From: Phymorhynchus buccinoides
Taxonomy: Eukaryota > Mollusca > Gastropoda > Neogastropoda > Raphitomidae
Length of the DNA: 64,000 nucleotides
Assembly (NCBI GenBank): GCA_017654935.2
Contig: CM065690.1
Span: forward strand, 971,914-1,035,913
Reading direction: 5' to 3'
Both the position numbers and the translations under genes were made by a program. Below are positions 1 through 10,339 of this stretch, one piece after another. Under the pieces are notes generated by a model that searched no databases, had not been told where the DNA came from, and saw only the letters and a program-made list of their open reading frames with translations. The number at the start of each line of letters is the position of its first letter. The stretch's first letter is position 1.

Positions 1-260
1 TAATATAATACCACCTCATTGTGTGGAAGGGTATTTTTAAAAGGCTTGGACGTGCGTGCAGTAGTCTGAACAGCAGCCTGCAACAACATGAAAATCATCT
101 CCCTTCTTCATGATGAAAAATGTCTGGAAAATATAGTTTAAGAAAATGCAATTATGATCTTTAAAATGCTAAACGTGCAGTGAAATGATCTTTATGATGT
201 CCTCAAATCAAATAATTGATTTTTACACTTGTACTTCATCAATAGGCCGAATAGTAGTGA
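1..260. other. Unassigned sequence, presumably intronic
   Basis: I see no exon, RNA gene or known repeat here. It lies directly upstream of the GAT-rich tract that leads into the first visible exon of the NETO-like gene, so it is probably intron of that gene. Confidence 0.4.
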
Positions 261-880
261 GTGATGATGATGATGATGGTGGTGGTCATGGTGACGATGA
301 CGACGATGGTGATGTTGATAACGATGATGGTGATGATGATGATGATCATGAAGATGACGATGCTGCATGCTGCGCTGGTGATGTTGATGATGACGATGAC
401 GGCGAAGACGACGATAATGATGATGACAATGGTGATGATGATGATGATGACGACGAAGACGACGTGATGATGATGATCATCATCACGATGATGGTGGTGA
501 TAATGACGTTATTGTTGTTGTTGATGATGATGGTGGTGATGATGATGACGACGATGATGAAGATGACGACGAAGACGAGATGATGATGATGATGGTGATG
601 ATGACGTTGTTGTTGTTGTTGTTGTTGATGATGATGGTAGTGATGATGATGACGACGATGACGACGAGATGATTATGATGATGATGATGGTGGTGATGAC
701 GTTGTTGTTGTTGTTGATGATGATGGTGGTGGTGGTGATGATGACGACGATGATGAAGTTGATGATGAAGACGATATGATGATGATGATGGTGCTGATGA
801 CGTTGTTGCTGTTGATGATGGTGGTGATGATGATGATGATGACGATGATGATGATGACGACGATGACGATGATGATGTTA
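261..880. repeat. GAT/GAC-rich microsatellite with GTT blocks
   Basis: An imperfect trinucleotide tract of GAT, GAC and GGT, interrupted by several GTT runs that recur in the same order (GTT block, then GATGATGGTGGT, then GATGACGAC). This suggests tandem duplication of a compound unit of roughly 100 bp. It runs to within a few bases of the acceptor of the exon at 884. The acidic reading frame across it is a composition effect and not a gene. Confidence 0.85.
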
Positions 881-883
881 CAG

Positions 884-1040
884 CACAATGTGACGATAGC
901 GGGGCCTCTCTGCATTACTATTTCGCCAACACGGTCACGAAGTCATCTCATCCTGAGGAAAAGCTGTGTGGACAAATGCAGTCCATTGTGAAGGCCAGGA
1001 AGAAAGAGATGGTCTCCACCAATAACACTGTGATTATCAG
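884..1040 (+). CDS. NETO-like gene, exon with part of a CUB domain
   Basis: First visible exon of a CUB/LDLa membrane protein. The acceptor is GTTACAG at 877-883 and the donor is CAG|GTCAGT at 1041. The exon starts with two bases completing a codon and then encodes QCDDSGASLHYYFANTVTKS and onward, through KLCGQM to STNNTVIIR. A Cys-rich start followed by a beta-strand-like STNNTVIIRF segment fits the C-terminal half of a CUB domain, an extracellular beta-sandwich used for protein contacts. The last codon is split AG|G and joins the next exon in phase. Upstream exons (signal peptide, remaining CUB sequence) lie outside the window. Exon limits are read from splice consensus and phase, not from transcripts. 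Confidence 0.75.
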
Positions 1041-1050
1041 GTCAGTCACA

Positions 1051-1190
<140 letters not shown>

Positions 1191-1201
1191 TGTGGTTGTA
1201 G

Positions 1202-1245
1202 GTTTATATCGGGCCCCAACAATTACGCATTCAGCAGAGGATTCC
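1202..1245 (+). repeat. Truncated copy of the 5' edge of the next CUB exon
   Basis: About 44 bases nearly identical to the start of the exon at 1276, preceded by its own AG (GTTGTAG). It breaks off after the codons for AFSRGF-like sequence and runs into intron. It is a partial tandem duplication of the exon's acceptor edge, the same pattern seen at other exons in this window. Confidence 0.85.
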
Positions 1246-1275
1246 ACTCTAGCCTTTCTATTCTGTGTGTTGCAG

Positions 1276-1355
1276 GTTTATATCGGGCCCCAACAATTAT
1301 GCATTCAGCAGAGGATTTCGTCTGATCTGGACAGCTGTCAGGGAGCCCAACGGAG
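1276..1355 (+). CDS. NETO-like gene, exon closing the CUB domain
   Basis: The exon is bounded by TTGCAG and GGAG|GTCAGT. It encodes RFISGPNNYAFSRGFRLIWT followed by AVREPNG. This strand pattern, with GF.L.W/F.A near the end, is the usual C-terminal end of a CUB domain. The 80-bp length takes one base to finish Arg and leaves one base (G), which joins TG of the LDLa exon to give Val, so the phases are consistent on both sides. A truncated copy of its first 44 bases lies 74 bp upstream and offers an alternative but incomplete acceptor. Confidence 0.8.
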
Positions 1356-1375
1356 GTCAGTGGACTGCTTATGCT

Positions 1376-1419
1376 GCTACTACTACTGCTGCTGCTACTA
1401 CTACTACTACTGCTATTAT

Positions 1420-1484
<65 letters not shown>

Positions 1485-1485
1485 G
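1376..1485. repeat. (ACT)n microsatellite
   Basis: A trinucleotide run starting about 20 bases after the CUB exon donor and running into the SINE at 1490. Confidence 0.95.
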
Positions 1486-1489
1486 GGTA

Positions 1490-1868
1490 TAGAGTGACAC
1501 AGAGGTAACGCGTTCGCCTCGTGCACGATAAACCCGAGTTAGAACCTGGGTGCTCGGGATTTTTCCTCTCACTCTGCACTAGGCCTTACGGTCTGAACGT
1601 GGAGTCTTTCGGATGAGACGATTAACCGAGGTCCCGTGTGCCCATGCACTTAGCACATGTTAAATCCAATGGCAACGAAAAAGTTGTCATTTGGTCAAAA
1701 TTTACCCCCCCCCTCCCCACACCTTTCTTTCCTCATCAGTTACACAAAAATCGCATGCAGAAACAAAAACAACAAATTAAAAAAGGTAGCGCGCCTCTGC
1801 ATGCGACGCGCTCTCCATGTGGGAGCAACCCGAATTTCACAGACGCCTCTGTGACTATAAAAAAACAA
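1490..1868 (+). mobile_element. tRNA-derived SINE in a NETO-like intron
   Basis: The head has a pol III A-box-like GTGACACAGAGGTAACGCG and a B-box-like GTTAGAACC. The body contains TCTTTCGGATGAGACG and CGAGGTCCCGTGTGC, and the tail GGGAGCAACCCGAATTTCAC. A second copy lies in reverse at 9575-9965. The tail is also shared with elements at 16931, 26443 and 60692 that have different heads. A- and B-box-like sequences identify it as tRNA-derived; the family name is not known to me. Confidence 0.75.
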
Positions 1869-1894
1869 ATACAGAATACCAATACCAAATACTA

Positions 1895-2228
1895 CTACTA
1901 CTATTATGACGACAATAACATTGAACTACAACTTCTACTACTGCTTCTGCTACTACTACAACTTCTACTATAGCTACTACTGCTGTACTGCTGCTGCTGG
2001 CACATGACTGCTTCACTTTATATATTTTCTTGTTGATGCTATAAGCATCATTAACTTCTATGACTGTTTTACTTTCATAATCGTCGTCTTTATCATCAAC
2101 ATCATCAACACTATCTCCATCAGTCATAATCATAGTTAGGATGCAGCATACCTCGTATCCTCATCCTCCTCCTCTTCCGACTCATTTACCTCCTCCTCCT
2201 CCTCACCACCACCATCATCATCATCATC

Positions 2229-2275
<47 letters not shown>

Positions 2276-2280
2276 TGTTC
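1895..2280. repeat. Intronic TAC/CTG, TCC and CATCAT microsatellites
   Basis: Compound trinucleotide tracts in the intron before the LDLa exon. They end in (CAT)n, the same sequence that precedes each acceptor copy in the array that follows. Confidence 0.85.
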
Positions 2281-2941
2281 TGTGTGCAGTGGCCTGTTCA
2301 GAGTTCCAGTGTGAGGAGGGCTTTAGGTGTGGGGTGGAGGGTCCAAGGGATTCCTCCTCCTCCTCCTCCTCCTCATCATCATCATTCTATGTGCAGTGGC
2401 CTGTTCAGAGTTCCAGTGTGAGGAGGGCTTTAGGTGTGGGGGGGTGGAGGGTCCAAGGGATTCCTCCTCCTCCTCCTCCTCCTCCTCATCATCATTCTAT
2501 GTGCAGTGGCCTGTTCAGAGTTCCAGTGTGAGGGGGGCTTTAGGTGTGGGGTGGAGGGTCCAAGGGATTCCTCCTCCTCCTCCTCCTCCTCCTCCTCCTC
2601 CTCATCATCATCATCATCATCACCATCATCATTGTTCTGTGTGCAGTGGCCTGTTCAGAATTCCAGTGTGAGGGGGGCTTTAGGTGGGGGTGGAGGGTCT
2701 CAGGGATTATTCCTCCTCCTCCTCCTCCTCCTCCTCCTCCTCCTCCTCCTCCCTCCTCCTCCTCACCATCATCATTGTTCTGTGTGCAGTGGCCTGTTCA
2801 GAGTTCCAGTGTGAGGGGGGCTTTAGGTGTGGGGTGGAGGGTCCAAGGGATTCCTCCTCCTCCTCCTCCTCCTCCTCCTCCTCCTCCTCCTCCTCCTCAT
2901 CATCATCATCATCATCACCATCATCATTGTTCTGTGTGCAG
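2281..2941 (+). repeat. Exon-edge satellite: five truncated LDLa exon starts with acceptors
   Basis: Units of about 107-152 bp, each made of (CAT)n, TGTGCAG, the first roughly 62 bases of the LDLa exon, then (TCC)n. Truncated exon starts are at 2290, 2397, 2507, 2647 and 2790; the sixth, at 2942, continues into the complete exon. Each copy has an intact AG acceptor but departs from the exon at the same place, just after GAGGGTC. Copies differ by point changes and microsatellite length, with no signs of selection on reading frame. Confidence 0.93.
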
Positions 2942-3100
2942 TGGCCTGTTCAGAGTTCCAGTGTGAGGGGGGCTTTAGGTGCGGGGTGGAGGGTCTCAGG
3001 GGGTTCTGTGACCCTCTGCCGGGTTACTGCATCCACCAGGACCAGCGATGCAACGGCCTCCACAACTGTGGGCAGTACGACGACAGCGATGAACGACGAT
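2942..3100 (+). CDS. NETO-like gene, LDL-receptor class A exon
   Basis: The exon follows GTGTGCAG and ends at GAT|GTACGT, a strong donor. It encodes VACSEFQCEGGFRCGVEGLR and onward to GYCIHQDQRCNGLHNCGQYD then DSDERRC. The six-cysteine spacing and the acidic DSDE box that holds calcium are those of an LDL-receptor class A module. The final Cys codon is split T|GT across the next intron, which fixes both splice sites. A CUB followed by a single LDLa and then a membrane span is the order of the NETO family, which tunes kainate-type glutamate receptors. Alternatives are other CUB/LDLa membrane proteins such as LRP3/10/12 relatives. Confidence 0.88.
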
Positions 3101-3104
3101 GTAC

Positions 3105-3420
3105 GTCATCTCCTCTTCTTCTGCTTCTTCTTCATTTGCTTTTAATGCTTCTTTTTCTTTCTTTTGCTTTTAATGCTTCTTTTTCTTTCTTTTGCTTTTA
3201 ATGCTTCTTCTTCTTCTTTTAATTCTTCTTCTTCTTCTTTTAATTCTTCTTCTTCTTCTTCTTTTAATTCTTCTTCTTCTTCTTCTTTTAATTCTTCTTC
3301 TTCTTTTGTTTTTAATTCTTCCTTTTCTTCTTCTTTTGCTTTTAATTCTTCTTCTTGTTCTTCTTCCTCTTCTTTTTAATGTGATGTGTTCTGCTTCTGG
3401 TTCTTGCTGCTGCTGTTGTT
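3105..3420. repeat. CTT/TTTAATTC microsatellite
   Basis: A pyrimidine-rich tract of (CTT)n interrupted by TTTTAATTC or TTTGCTTTTAATG about every 25-30 bases. It lies in the intron after the LDLa exon and begins at the donor. Confidence 0.85.
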
Positions 3421-3557
3421 GTTGTTGATGTCGTCGTTGTTTTTATATTTCTAGTGTTCGTCTTCCTCCTCATTCTATTCTTTCTGATGTCCTCCTCTTT
3501 CTTCTTCTGGAATAATGCAGCTGGCCATTTTGCAAAAGAAGGTTCAGTTATTTCCCT

Positions 3558-3768
3558 TAGTTTGGTTGTCTCCCTCTATTGTTTGGTTGTCTCCCTCTAT
3601 TGATTGGTTGTCTCCCTCTATTGTTTGGTTGTACTCTATGGTTTGGTTGTCTCCCTCTATTGTTTGGTTGTACTCTATTGTTTGGTTGTCTCCCTCTATG
3701 GTTTGGTTGTCTCCCTCTATTGATTGGTTGTCTCCCTCTATTGTTTGGTTGTCTCCCTCTATCTTGAT
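3558..3768. repeat. 20-21 bp minisatellite
   Basis: About eleven copies of TTTGGTTGTCTCCCTCTATT, some shortened to TTTGGTTGTACTCTATTG. Intronic. Open frames across it on both strands are repeat artefacts. Confidence 0.92.
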
Positions 3769-4029
3769 TGTTCATTTATGTTGGCATGACACAAGACGTT
3801 TAAGACACACTAGTGTATGTTAGGAGTGCTAGCATAAAACCTTAGCATTTATAATTTGGCAGTAACGGATTCTACAAGAGTACAGGTGATTCACTGAATA
3901 ACTTTCTGTTGCATAACAAGAAACGGAATGTTAATGTTATCATGCGAAACAGTATTTCTTCGCTTAGTTTTTGTGATACAGTGTAGTCAGTTTTCAGGGA
4001 TTTTTTTTTTTTTCCATTTAGTGTCAAAG

Positions 4030-4432
4030 TGGTAACTGATGATAAAGAAGACGATGATGATGACAATGACATTGCTGCCTTGGCTGCTGCTGATGATGTC
4101 GATGATGACAATGACGATGATGACAATGACGATGATATCAATGATAATGATCATGGTGATGATGAAATGTTATTGCTGCCTCTTCCGATGATGATGATAC
4201 TGACGGACGATGACAATGACGACGACGACGATGATGATGATGATGACGACGACGACGATGACGATGATGATGATGACGACGATGGGGATGATAATGACGA
4301 CGACGACGGGGATGATGATGATGACGACGACGACGATAACGATGATGATGATGACGACGACGAGGACGATGATGATGATGACTGCGACGCCGCCGATGAT
4401 GACAATGATGACGACGATGATGATGACGGCAT
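4030..4432. repeat. GAT/GAC-rich microsatellite before the membrane-span exon
   Basis: A (GATGAC)-type tract that ends about 10 bases before the acceptor CTTGCCCAG at 4441. The intron therefore lacks a normal long pyrimidine tract, as does the exon at 884. Acidic poly-Asp frames here are compositional. Confidence 0.88.
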
Positions 4433-4441
4433 CTTGCCCAG

Positions 4442-4995
4442 GTACCCGCGAGGTGCTGATCATGTCGGCGCTGATCTCCGTGCCCAGCCTGGCCATCGTC
4501 ACTCTAACAGCCGCCGTGGTGTACTGCTACCGGGCCAAGCACCTCAACAAGTCCGCCTCCCAGACCCAGCCCCTGACCCTCTCCAAGCACAGCGCGGGGG
4601 GGACCTCCAAGGACTCCTTCCACTCACACAGGTCCTACATGATGCACACCAGCTTCGTGGACGGAGGAGGGGGGAGTGGGGCAGGGGGAGGAGGGGGGAC
4701 AGAGAACGGCACCATGGGAAGGTCCGTCCCGGAGACCGGGAGGGGGACAGGGGGGGAGGAGGGGGCAGGGGTGTGGAGGAGGAGGGCTGTGTGGGGGAGG
4801 AGGGGGTGCTGCCGGTGTTGCCGGGTTTGCCGGTGATGGAGGACATCATCCCGGCAGGTGTGGACGACCAACAACTGCAGCTACAGATCCCCATCCCCCC
4901 CCCCCCCCGACCCCAACTACAGGACGCACCAGAAACGGTCCTCTTACAGCGTCATGAAAGACAGCTTTGATGATAACAGCACCAGTCTGGAATGA
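4442..4995 (+). CDS. NETO-like gene, terminal exon: membrane span and cytoplasmic tail
   Basis: The acceptor is CTTGCCCAG. The first bases GT complete the Cys codon left by the LDLa exon. Reading on gives TREVLIMSALISVPSLAIVT followed by LTAAVVYCYRAK, a hydrophobic span of about 22 residues with a basic stop-transfer end. A Ser/Thr/His-rich tail with SYMMHTSF follows, and the protein ends NYRTHQKRSSYSVMKDSFDD then NSTSLE and TGA at 4993. As written the tail is not one open frame. It leaves frame in the G-rich stretch around 4750-4780, continues in a plausible second frame (VEEEGCVGEEGVLPVLPGLP), and returns at the C run 4896-4909. Without both shifts it would stop at 4834. Homopolymer miscalls are the simplest cause. 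Confidence 0.8.
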
Positions 4996-5730
4996 TCTAA
5001 CACCCCCCCCCCCCCCCCCCCCATCCCCCTGACCCCAATTACAGGACGCACCAGAAACGATCCTCTTACAGCGTCATGAAAGACAGCTTTGATGATAACA
5101 GCACCAGTCTGGAATGATCTAATGATCTACCCCACCCCCCCCACCCCCCCCCCATCCCCCCCCGACCCCAACTACAGGACGCACCAGAAACGATCCTCTT
5201 ACATCGTCATGAAAGACAGCTTTGACGATAACAGCACCAGTCTGGAATGATCTAACCCCCCCGTCATGAAAGACAGCTTTGACGATAACAGCACCACTCT
5301 GGAATGATCTACCCCCCCCCCCCCCATCCCCCCTACCCCCCCAAGTACAGGATGCCCCCAGAAAACGGTCATCTTACCCCATGAAAGACAGCTTTGACGA
5401 GGACAGCACCAGAAACGGAATGATCTTACATCGTCATGAAAGACAGCTTTGACGATAACAGCACCACTCTGGAATGATCTACACCCCCCCCCCATCCTCC
5501 CCCTCCACCCCCCACCCACACCCACCCCCGATTTCAACTACAGGACTCATCAGAAGCATCGTCCTATACCATTATGAATGACAGCTTTGATGGCAATGGA
5601 ACGACTTCGGAGTGATCCTAGCACCCCACCCCCATCCTCCTCTCTTCCCCAAATCACATTCTCTCCCTCCACTGATCTCAGCGAAGCTACGGACATCTTT
5701 GTTAATATTCCTACTCTGGAATGATCATTA
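4996..5730 (+). repeat. Exon-edge satellite: tandem decayed copies of the terminal coding sequence
   Basis: Six or seven further copies of the last 50-90 bases of the coding region, from CCCAACTACAGG to GGAATGATCT, separated by poly-C tracts. Copies end in TGA at 5114, 5248, 5305, 5475 and 5613, with a degenerate last copy near 5681-5726. The nearest is almost identical; those past 5339 carry substitutions, small deletions and frame loss. They lie in the 3' UTR or just beyond it. Divergence increases away from the intact exon. Confidence 0.9.
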
Positions 5731-5859
5731 ACCCCACCCCCACCCCATCCCAACCTCTTGCCAGTCACGTCTGAAAGCTGAATAATATAAGACTTAGGCG
5801 ACTTAGAAGTGACACTTTGGAAGATTTTGAAAAGGCCACATTTTGAGTTTACGCGCACA

Positions 5860-6560
5860 GTGAATATTTTGTCCCATAAAAATTCATCAGTGAAACTTTT
5901 TAATTAGGCTTAGATGGGGTTCGACAGGGTTAAAAAAAAAGCTTTTACTAACCACCGCACCATGATTTGAAGTTAATGTAGTAACTAAGTGGCCAATAAA
6001 CCAACACACACGGTCTTGACTTTCGTGATCATTTCCATCAATAATGAGGGAGGCTCATTGCTTCATTTCAATGAATATTTGATTCAAATAAACCAACAGA
6101 TACAGTCTTCATTTCAGTCCAATCGTAATCTCCCCATTATCCAGAGGGATCTGGATTCAACAGCAAACTTTGCATACAGGCAACATGGCGTCAGTCCTAT
6201 CGTGAAATGAATCACGTGACCAACTTCCTTTCATTTTAAATTTGGCCGATCCGAAGAACGAAGAACTGTCCATATTTGCTCAGTATGTCTATGTACATAA
6301 CATATTGAAACATGTCATTGTGTCTCCAGTGTTTTAATCCGTAGTTCTGATAATATCATAATGAAACCAAGGCTGTGGAATTGTTGGCAATAGTCTGAGG
6401 GTTCGCCTGGGTGTAGACAGCTCCACAGACCCAAACCTTATCTCTTCGTGTGACGATTCTTTGCCAACTGTTTTGTTTCGTGAACATGACGAAATGTTCA
6501 AACGCCTCTGACGCTGCTGTTGAAACAATGTAGCACATGTTGATGCCAAAATGACCCCCC
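5860..6560. other. Unassigned DNA with two AATAAA hexamers
   Basis: No gene found. AATAAA occurs at 5995-6000 and 6087-6092, the first poly(A)-signal-like hexamers downstream of the NETO-like stop codon, so transcription may end here. Their use is unproven. Confidence 0.3.
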
Positions 6561-6565
6561 TCCTC

Positions 6566-6597
<32 letters not shown>

Positions 6598-6668
6598 ACC
6601 CCTGCACCTTCCTCTTATTCTTTTCCCTCAATAAAAAAGGTTCGTTCGTTCGTTCGTTCGTTCGTTCC
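6556..6668. repeat. Poly-C tract and (TTCG)n
   Basis: A C run of about 42 bases followed by TTTTCCCTCAATAAAAAAGG and (TTCG)n. The last part resembles 48968-49008 (TTTTCCCTGAGTAAAAAAG then TTCGTTCG), so it may be the 3' tail of a retroposed element. Confidence 0.6.
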
Positions 6669-6976
6669 TCTCCCTCACTCTTCCTTGACAAATCACTCTT
6701 CAGTGGCCCACACCATGGCATGGCACTGCCATTCAAACTCCCACACACTAAAGCCACTGTGTCATTCAAAGACTTTCGCTGGTAGTACTGGTTTCAAAAC
6801 GTTTGCTTCCTCGGAAGCCATATGACCTTAATAGCATCATAATAACGAACTTCTTAATTAATAGTACAGGTAAATTGCATTGCCATGCTGGAACGTTTGC
6901 AATCTCTATGGTTACAACTAAACAAGTGACATTTCCCAATGCAACTGTGGTGCCAAAGCTTGCAGGCAGTTTCCAA

Positions 6977-7109
<133 letters not shown>

Positions 7110-7644
7110 AACATATTTTTGGTCTAATACCACCCTGTAAAATCACGTTAAACAGACTTATGCTTCCAACGTAAATGCCAAAATGATGAAGAGAAAACTG
7201 TTGTGTTTCCGTTGTATATAAGATGTGTGTATCAATGGTAAATGTTGCACACAGTGAGACAAAGGCGCGTGAAAGAAAACTTCAGCAGATGAGTAGCATA
7301 GAACGCGTTGTGAATGTAAGAGGGCTAAATAGCCCATTACTGATCTCGTGACACATTATCAGCACACCTATTTTATGTTGTGTTCATCAGTTCGTGTTAA
7401 CAGTGTTCCACGTATAGGAACCGTGACGTAGCTGAAAAATGGTACTAATAAATTCAACCTCCCCTACATAATCATGCCAACACAAAATGAAAAGCCCGCT
7501 TATTAAAGTCAGGAAAGTTAGATTGGAACACAATTTAGTTCTATTAAGATATGTCCGACATTAACTTATCAGGTACAATAATGTTCACACGGGCCAAGAA
7601 ATGTTCAAAAATGTGTCTATCCATTTTAAATGTTCCCATGCAAA

Positions 7645-8135
7645 AGTTTATGTGGAAAACTAAAAAGACGTCCAAGTTATGCCCAATCCATGAAATTGCC
7701 CATTTCATGAAATGGGCTAAATGGTTTGCCAAGTCCGTGAAATAGCCAATACAAAGCTCGCGTTTTCGAAAAGCAATATGAATGACATATTTTTCGTCCA
7801 TAAATACACAGAGATGAAGAACTGGTTCAAACGAATGATAAATCACACTTGAGGATGAGTTTCACATTCTTTTATTCAGATTTAATTTGATAAAACGTTT
7901 AATACATGTGGCTCAAGCATGCCCCAGAGTAGCTTTCGGTAGAGTTGTGTGACAGAATGGGGGTGAAAATGCCATGTAGAAAAATGTGCTACTGTTGAAT
8001 CGACCTTAATCAATACCTGTGTAAATGGAAACATGAATGGAAAACATGTAATATACAATTAATTTCATGAATTGGGCAAAGCCTTTTGCCCATTTCATGA
8101 AATAAGCAGTTTTACGGATTGGGCGTAACATATTC
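7645..8135. mobile_element. Fold-back element with diverged inverted arms
   Basis: The stretch 7660-7740 (GTTATGCCCAATCCATGAAA and onward) matches the reverse complement of about 8065-8132 over roughly 70 bases at moderate identity. The arms enclose some 330 bases. Each arm is itself built of ATTTCATGAAAT-type palindromes, including the perfect 20-mer GCCCATTTCATGAAATGGGC at 7695. This is the shape of a fold-back MITE, but I could not identify ends or target duplications. Confidence 0.55.
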
Positions 8136-8454
8136 AAGACTCTTTCATTTGAACAAAAATGCCATTGAAACCTCCATAACATGCGTTTTGAAAAAAAGGG
8201 ATTTCTTGTGATTACGTAAAACATGGATTTGTTCTTTGTGAACATTGAAGGTGAGCACATGTTTTGGGTCCATCTTGCAAATGATGATGGCAGCAATAAG
8301 ATGATGTTTGTGTCAAGTGTTTGTGTCAGTATTTGTGTCATTGAATCTGTAAGGTTTTCGTTGTGTCTGTATCAGTAAGTTGTGAATGTTCGTGTCAGTA
8401 ATGTGTACAATTTCAGCAAGGTTGTCACTGTTTCACTTGATCATGTATTTTTTT

Positions 8455-8645
8455 TTTTTCTCTGTTTGTGTCAGTTAGGTTGTCACTGTTTGTGTCATGA
8501 AGGTTGTCACTGCTTGTATCTGTTAGGTTGTCACTGTTTGTGTCAGTAAGGTTGTCACTGTTTGTGTCAGTTAGGTTGTCACTGTTTGTGTCAGTAAGGT
8601 TGTCACTTTGTCAGTAAGGTTGTCACTGTGTCAGTTAGGTTCACA
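8455..8645. repeat. 24-bp minisatellite
   Basis: About eight imperfect copies of GTTGTCACTGTTTGTGTCAG plus TTAG or TAAG, with shortened copies toward the end. Confidence 0.9.
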
Positions 8646-8958
8646 TTGTCAGCACAATTCTCATCGTGCTGTGTGTTCCTTGCACCGGTAGGAAAAAACG
8701 GCTGATGTGCCACGTTTTGCCTACTTGCGATTCGCCTACAGTCAAGCCCACAGTTTTGCCTACAACGAAGTCAGCTAAATGAAATATATTGCAACAAACT
8801 GATGACGTGGTGATGACGTACTTTCTGACGTCATCACGTGTTCATTAAACCAGTTGGAACCAGGTAGTGCTGCAGCGACAACCCGCGGCAAAATCAACAC
8901 TGCATCAAAGTCAGCGCCTTTTGAAAATTTAATAGTCCTGGACTTTTTGTTTTGTTTG

Positions 8959-9405
8959 CTGTCCCATCTTCTGGGCCGTACAGTGGCGTTGCTCCCACGC
9001 CGTTCATTCCGAATCCCAATTCGCAGCCACACCTCCGCACGTTCAGGCCGCAAAATCCGAGACCAGCTGTCCAAGGAGAGCCAATCTATGTTAGGCCATC
9101 AGGAGGCAACCAACCGAGGAGACACTGCACTCTGCTGAGTCATTTCGGTGGAGTTCAGTAGAGCCTGTTCAGGACACCACCTACTAAGCCCCCTACTGAC
9201 GACACTATTCTCTTAGTCGCGGAGCCAGCGTGAGTGAGGTCCTCCTCCGAGGGCGCCACCACGATCGTCCACCGACAGCTCCCCAGAACACATTGATCCC
9301 CATGACTTCGACCCGAACGCACCAATTAAGGCATAGATTGGATTGGAAACCGAAACTGAGGTCACCATGAGAGCAGGGCTTGCAGAGCCACATAATTTGA
9401 GTCCC
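8959..9405 (+). mobile_element. Dispersed repeat family R1, long copy
   Basis: Starts CTGTCCCATCTTCTGGGCCG and contains ACTATTCTCTTAGTCGCGGA and CGATCGTCCACCGACAGCTC. A second near full-length copy lies in reverse at 35632-36075 and a 5' fragment at 42039-42118. Copies differ by scattered substitutions. There is no long conserved frame, so it is probably a non-autonomous element; the class is unknown. Confidence 0.8.
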
Positions 9406-9574
9406 TGACTTTCTAGATTGTCACCGTTCATGCATGGGGCCCATGTCCCGTTCATGCATGGGGTCCCAGGTCTCCTTTACATTTCGTTTCGCCATGTCCA
9501 TGCTACGTTAGAAGTAGGTATAAACTGTTCCTGATATGCGAAACAAAAATACGGTTATGTGTGAAAAACAAATG

Positions 9575-9965
9575 CCTCAACCGGGCATAAATTTGGTACT
9601 TTATAGTCACAGAGATGTCTCTGTGAAATTCGGGTTGCTCCCACCTGGAGAGAGCGTCGCAGCCAGAGGCGCGCCACCCATTTTTTTGTTATTTGCATGC
9701 GATTTTGTGTGACTGATGAGGAAGGAAAGGGGTGGGGGTAAATTTTGACCAAATGACAACTTTTTCGTTGCAAATGGGGTTAACGTGTGCTAAGTGCATG
9801 GGCACACGGGACCTCGGTTTAACGTCTCATCCGAAATGAGACTCCACGTTCAGGCCATAAGGCCTAGTGCAAGGTGAGAGGAAAAATCCCCTGTACCCAG
9901 GTTCGAACTTGTGTTTATGGTGCACGAGGCGAACGCGTTACCTCTGTGCCACTCTACACCCCTTC
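9575..9965 (-). mobile_element. tRNA-derived SINE (same family as 1490)
   Basis: Read on the minus strand it starts GGGGTGTAGAGTGGCACAGA, with B-box-like GTTCGAACCTGGG. The body has CGGATGAGACG-like and CGAGGTCCCGTGTGCCC, and the tail GGGAGCAACCCGAATTTCAC with AGAGACATCTCTGTGACTAT. It is the reverse-oriented partner of the element at 1490-1868. Confidence 0.8.
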
Positions 9966-10277
9966 GTGCAAACCAATCACGAAGGCAGGGTGGAACTCAG
10001 CTGTGAAAATGTGATGCGTCTCAATGAATGTGTAGGCGAATCAAGTAGGACTGTAGGCGAAATTGTGGTGTGTAGGCGAAACGTGTGCCACAAACAGCGA
10101 GTAGTGTAATGCTGCAAATGACATGTCAGGGTGTTGGGTGACATTGATGCAGCAAGACATGGCAGAGATGGCACCAGCAGTGTTGGTCTATGTTTAATCG
10201 CCAATATAGCATGGATAATTCAGTGCACTCGGCTCACTGGATCTCTCTGTCTGTTTCTTTTTTTAATTTTTAATTTA

Positions 10278-10331
10278 CTATGTATGTATGTATGTATGTA
10301 TGTATGTATGTATGTATGTATGTATGTATGT
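10278..10331. repeat. (ATGT)n microsatellite
   Basis: About thirteen perfect tetranucleotide copies in AT-rich DNA. Confidence 0.97.
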
Positions 10332-10339
10332 GGTTCGTG

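Noticed and set aside
185..583. Open frame of poly-Asp/Gly protein
   Set aside because: It is the translation of a GAT/GAC microsatellite; no conserved sequence and the real exon uses another frame starting at 884.
3515..3823. 102-codon WLSPSIV repeat protein
   Set aside because: Translation of the 20-21 bp intronic minisatellite; open on both strands.
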